Below are positions 62,054 through 64,000 of a DNA stretch of 64,000 bases, in pieces. The stretch covers positions 496,001-560,000 of the forward strand of contig NZ_JAPWGW010000001.1 in assembly GCF_027213945.1 (NCBI RefSeq). The letters run 5' to 3'. The DNA comes from Henriciella marina (GTDB lineage: Bacteria; Pseudomonadota; Alphaproteobacteria; Caulobacterales; Hyphomonadaceae). Position 1 is the first letter of the stretch; each line of letters begins with the position of its first letter. The position numbers were made by a program, and so were the translations under genes. The notes beneath the pieces were generated by a model, which saw nothing but the letters and a program-made list of their open reading frames with translations, was not told where the DNA came from and ran no database searches.

Positions 62054-63347
62054 ACTTCGACAGGTCGGTATTGCCCGCGAGATCCGATAGCTGGGCATCG
62101 ACATAGTCAGCAGTGATCGTGACGGTCTCGCCCTTGCGGTCGTTCGCTGTGAAGCTGATCTCATCCAGAAGCCGCTCCAGCACCGTCTGAAGACGTCGCG
62201 CGCCGATATTCTCAACCGTATCGTTCACACGCACGGCTACATCTGCCAGTGCGTCGATGGCCGCGTCTTCGAACTGCAATTCGACACCTTCGGCCTGCAT
62301 CAGCGCCTGGTGCTGGCGAATGAGCGAGGCTTCAGGCTCGACCAGGATACGGCGCATATCCGCATTGCTCAGCGCCTTCAGCTCAACCCGGATCGGCAGG
62401 CGGCCCTGCAGCTCCGGCAGCATGTCGGAGGGCTTTGAGACGTGGAATGCGCCCGAGGCGATAAAGAGGATGTGGTCGGTACGGACCGGGCCCCGCTTGG
62501 TCGAGACGGTCGTGCCCTCGATCAGCGGAAGAAGGTCGCGCTGAACACCTTCGCGAGAGACATCTGCGCCGCTTCGATTACTCCCGCCGGCGACCTTGTC
62601 GATCTCGTCAAGGAAAACGATGCCATCCGATTCCACGAGGCGGATCGCTTCGCGCGTGACGCTTTCCTCATCGATCAGCTTGTCGGCCTCTTCGTCGATC
62701 AGGGGCTTGTAGGCATCGCGAACCGTGGTGCGTACGCGCTTGGTGCGCCCGCCCATGGCCTTGCCAAGCAGATCACCCAGATTGACCATCCCCATGGAGC
62801 CGCCAGCACCCGGAATGTCCATCATGGGCATGCCCGTGCCTGTGTCCTGCAGCTCGATATCGATGTCCCGGTCATCGAGTTCACCGTCGCGCAGCTTGCG
62901 GCGGAAGACCTCGCGCGTGGAAGACTGCGCATCTTCACCAACAAGGGCGTCGAGGAGACGCTTCTCTGCCGCTTCACGGGCCTGCTCCTCAACCTGTTTG
63001 CGGCGCTGGGCTTTGACCATGCCAACAGCCGATTCGACGAGGTCGCGGATGATCTGTTCGACATCGCGCCCGACATAGCCGACCTCGGTGAATTTCGTCG
63101 CCTCCACCTTTAGGAAGGGCGCATTGGCGAGCTTGGCGAGACGGCGGGAGACTTCAGTCTTGCCGACACCGGTTGGGCCTATCATCAGGATGTTCTTCGG
63201 CGTGATCTCGTCGCGCAGGTCGTCAGGCGCCTGCTTGCGGCGCCAACGATTGCGAAGGGCGAGTGCGACAGCGCGTTTTGCATCGCCCTGCCCGACAATA
63301 TGGCGGTCCAGTTCGGCGACGATTTCCTTGGGGGTCAAGAGATCCAT
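62043..63347 (-). CDS. hslU: HslU, ATPase subunit of the HslUV protease
   Basis: A 434-residue AAA+ unfoldase. [20 protein letters not shown] at the N terminus, Walker [20 protein letters not shown], the pore loop region [20 protein letters not shown], a mobile I domain (about 110-230), Walker [15 protein letters not shown] and sensor-2 [18 protein letters not shown], with C-terminal DLSKFIL that docks in HslV. It overlaps hslV by one base. Confidence 0.96.
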   Translation of the reverse strand: MDLLTPKEIVAELDRHIVGQGDAKRAVALALRNRWRRKQAPDDLRDEITPKNILMIGPTGVGKTEVSRRLAKLANAPFLKVEATKFTEVGYVGRDVEQIIRDLVESAVGMVKAQRRKQVEEQAREAAEKRLLDALVGEDAQSSTREVFRRKLRDGELDDRDIDIELQDTGTGMPMMDIPGAGGSMGMVNLGDLLGKAMGGRTKRVRTTVRDAYKPLIDEEADKLIDEESVTREAIRLVESDGIVFLDEIDKVAGGSNRSGADVSREGVQRDLLPLIEGTTVSTKRGPVRTDHILFIASGAFHVSKPSDMLPELQGRLPIRVELKALSNADMRRILVEPEASLIRQHQALMQAEGVELQFEDAAIDALADVAVRVNDTVENIGARRLQTVLERLLDEISFTANDRKGETVTITADYVDAQLSDLAGNTDLSKFIL

Positions 63348-63913
63348 CAGTCTTTCAGGTCCAGTTTCTCGATCGAGAAGTTCGAATTCGTGTAAACACA
63401 GATGTCGGCAGCAATTTCCATGGCCTGACGGCCCAGCTTCTCGGCGTCTGCTTCATAGGGGTAAAGCGCGCGGGCGGCCGACAGCGCATAATTGCCTCCG
63501 GAGCCGACAGCCACAACGTTATGTTCTGGCTCCAGCACATCGCCAGCGCCCGTGATGACCAGCGTCGCATCGCGGTCGGCGACGATCAGCAGGGCTTCCA
63601 GCTTCTGGAGGTATTTTTCTGTCCGCCAGTCCTTGGCGAGCTCTACTGCAGCGCGCTGCAGCTGGTTCGGAAATCGCTCCAGCTTCTGCTCGAGGCGCTC
63701 AAACAGGGTGAAGGCATCGGCAGTTGCGCCAGCAAACCCGGCGAGGATGTCACCGTTGCCGAGACGGCGTACCTTGCGGGCATTGCCCTTCATTACGGTT
63801 TGACCCATCGACACCTGGCCATCGCTCAGTATGACGACGTGGTCTTTCGTGCGCACAGCAAGGATAGTCGTCCCGTGCCATAGCGCTGAATTCTGTCTGT
63901 CTTGATCAGTCAC
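63347..63913 (-). CDS. hslV: HslV, proteolytic subunit of the HslUV protease
   Basis: A 188-residue N-terminal-nucleophile hydrolase. The catalytic threonine lies after a short propeptide in [20 protein letters not shown]; mature protein starts at Thr15 if translation begins at GTG 63913. Other motifs are [40 protein letters not shown], and [19 protein letters not shown] at 63949 is an alternative start; neither has a strong ribosome-binding site. Degrades misfolded proteins with HslU. Confidence 0.94.
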   Translation of the reverse strand: MTDQDRQNSALWHGTTILAVRTKDHVVILSDGQVSMGQTVMKGNARKVRRLGNGDILAGFAGATADAFTLFERLEQKLERFPNQLQRAAVELAKDWRTEKYLQKLEALLIVADRDATLVITGAGDVLEPEHNVVAVGSGGNYALSAARALYPYEADAEKLGRQAMEIAADICVYTNSNFSIEKLDLKD

Positions 63914-64000
63914 GCTCGCAGATGTGGCGCGCAGGTCCTGCCTCTGCAAGAGGCATGGCGCTTTCTCAGGCTGCGGCTGGCTGTCTATTGCGGCGAACCA
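63914..64000. other. Window edge upstream of hslV
   Basis: Holds the hslV promoter region. An ATG at 63955 on the plus strand opens a frame that runs off the edge ([15 protein letters not shown]); with 15 codons it cannot be judged. Confidence 0.3.

Noticed and set aside
63955-64000. Possible divergent gene start at the right edge
   Set aside because: Only 15 codons are visible; the ribosome-binding site is too close and the residues match no family I know.

Overview
The window is one GC-rich, densely coding piece of an alphaproteobacterial chromosome. The supporting features are a PhyR-type response regulator, an MJ0042/DUF3426 protein next to ftsEX, the envC-like/ctpA/YibQ-like/rppH gene order, zapA preceded by a DUF4164-like gene, the sucCDAB and sdhCDAB orders, and class I fructose-bisphosphate aldolase beside thiE. 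Together these fit the Caulobacterales/Hyphomonadaceae (Maricaulales) group. That placement is inferred from gene content; no search was run. I see no rRNA, tRNA, CRISPR array, prophage or insertion sequence.

Layout. Positions 1-8 kb hold a minus-strand central-carbon block (transketolase, a DUF4281 membrane protein, gap, pgk, class I aldolase, a glutathione transferase-like gene, thiE). Positions 8-21.6 kb carry cell division and envelope genes: zapA, a family 2 glycosyltransferase, an EnvC-like degenerate LytM protein, the CtpA protease, a YibQ-like deacetylase, rppH, a hydrolase, hpt, a DUF3426 protein, ftsE, ftsX and plsC. An AGE-family epimerase, gpmA and a RibD-type deaminase lie on the opposite strand. 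Positions 21.7-27 kb hold an HD protein, a DNA glycosylase, an HNH nuclease, a very acidic secreted protein behind a perfect general-stress (EcfG-type) promoter motif, a DUF6768/ECF-sigma pair and pyruvate kinase. Positions 27-34 kb are sucC-sucD-sucA-sucB, whose E2 has two lipoyl domains. Positions 34-41 kb are accessory: an MFS transporter, a PhoD-like lipoprotein, a CPA1 antiporter, and a DUF2141-DUF2306 pair divergent from a membrane LytTR regulator. Positions 40.6-44 kb are a compact folate operon led by an asparaginase. Positions 44-47 kb hold a quinone oxidoreductase, a GIY-YIG gene framed by two copies of one repeat, and two unrecognised genes. Positions 47-50.5 kb are sdhCDAB. Positions 50.5-60.7 kb are a mostly co-oriented run: DUF885 protein, ABC exporter, amidotransferase, phosphohexomutase, UDP-glucose dehydrogenase, UDP-glucuronate decarboxylase, small transaldolase, PfkB kinase. 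The end holds phyR, an HxlR regulator and hslVU.

How the parts work together. Most of lower glycolysis, part of the pentose phosphate pathway and half of the TCA cycle are encoded within 60 kb. A second theme is the envelope: division (zapA, ftsEX, an EnvC-like amidase activator), phospholipid synthesis (plsC) and UDP-xylose supply (phosphohexomutase, ugd, uxs). A third is stress response: PhyR, an ECF sigma factor, HslUV, and the candidate EcfG-type promoter before the acidic secreted protein.

The most worthwhile leads are that acidic protein with its GGAAC-N16-CGTT promoter, the LytTR/DUF2141/DUF2306 module, the repeat-framed GIY-YIG gene, a hairpin that reaches the ribosome-binding site of the YibQ-like gene, and a 35-residue membrane peptide. 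Nothing here is convincingly a wholly new system; the bulk is core genome.
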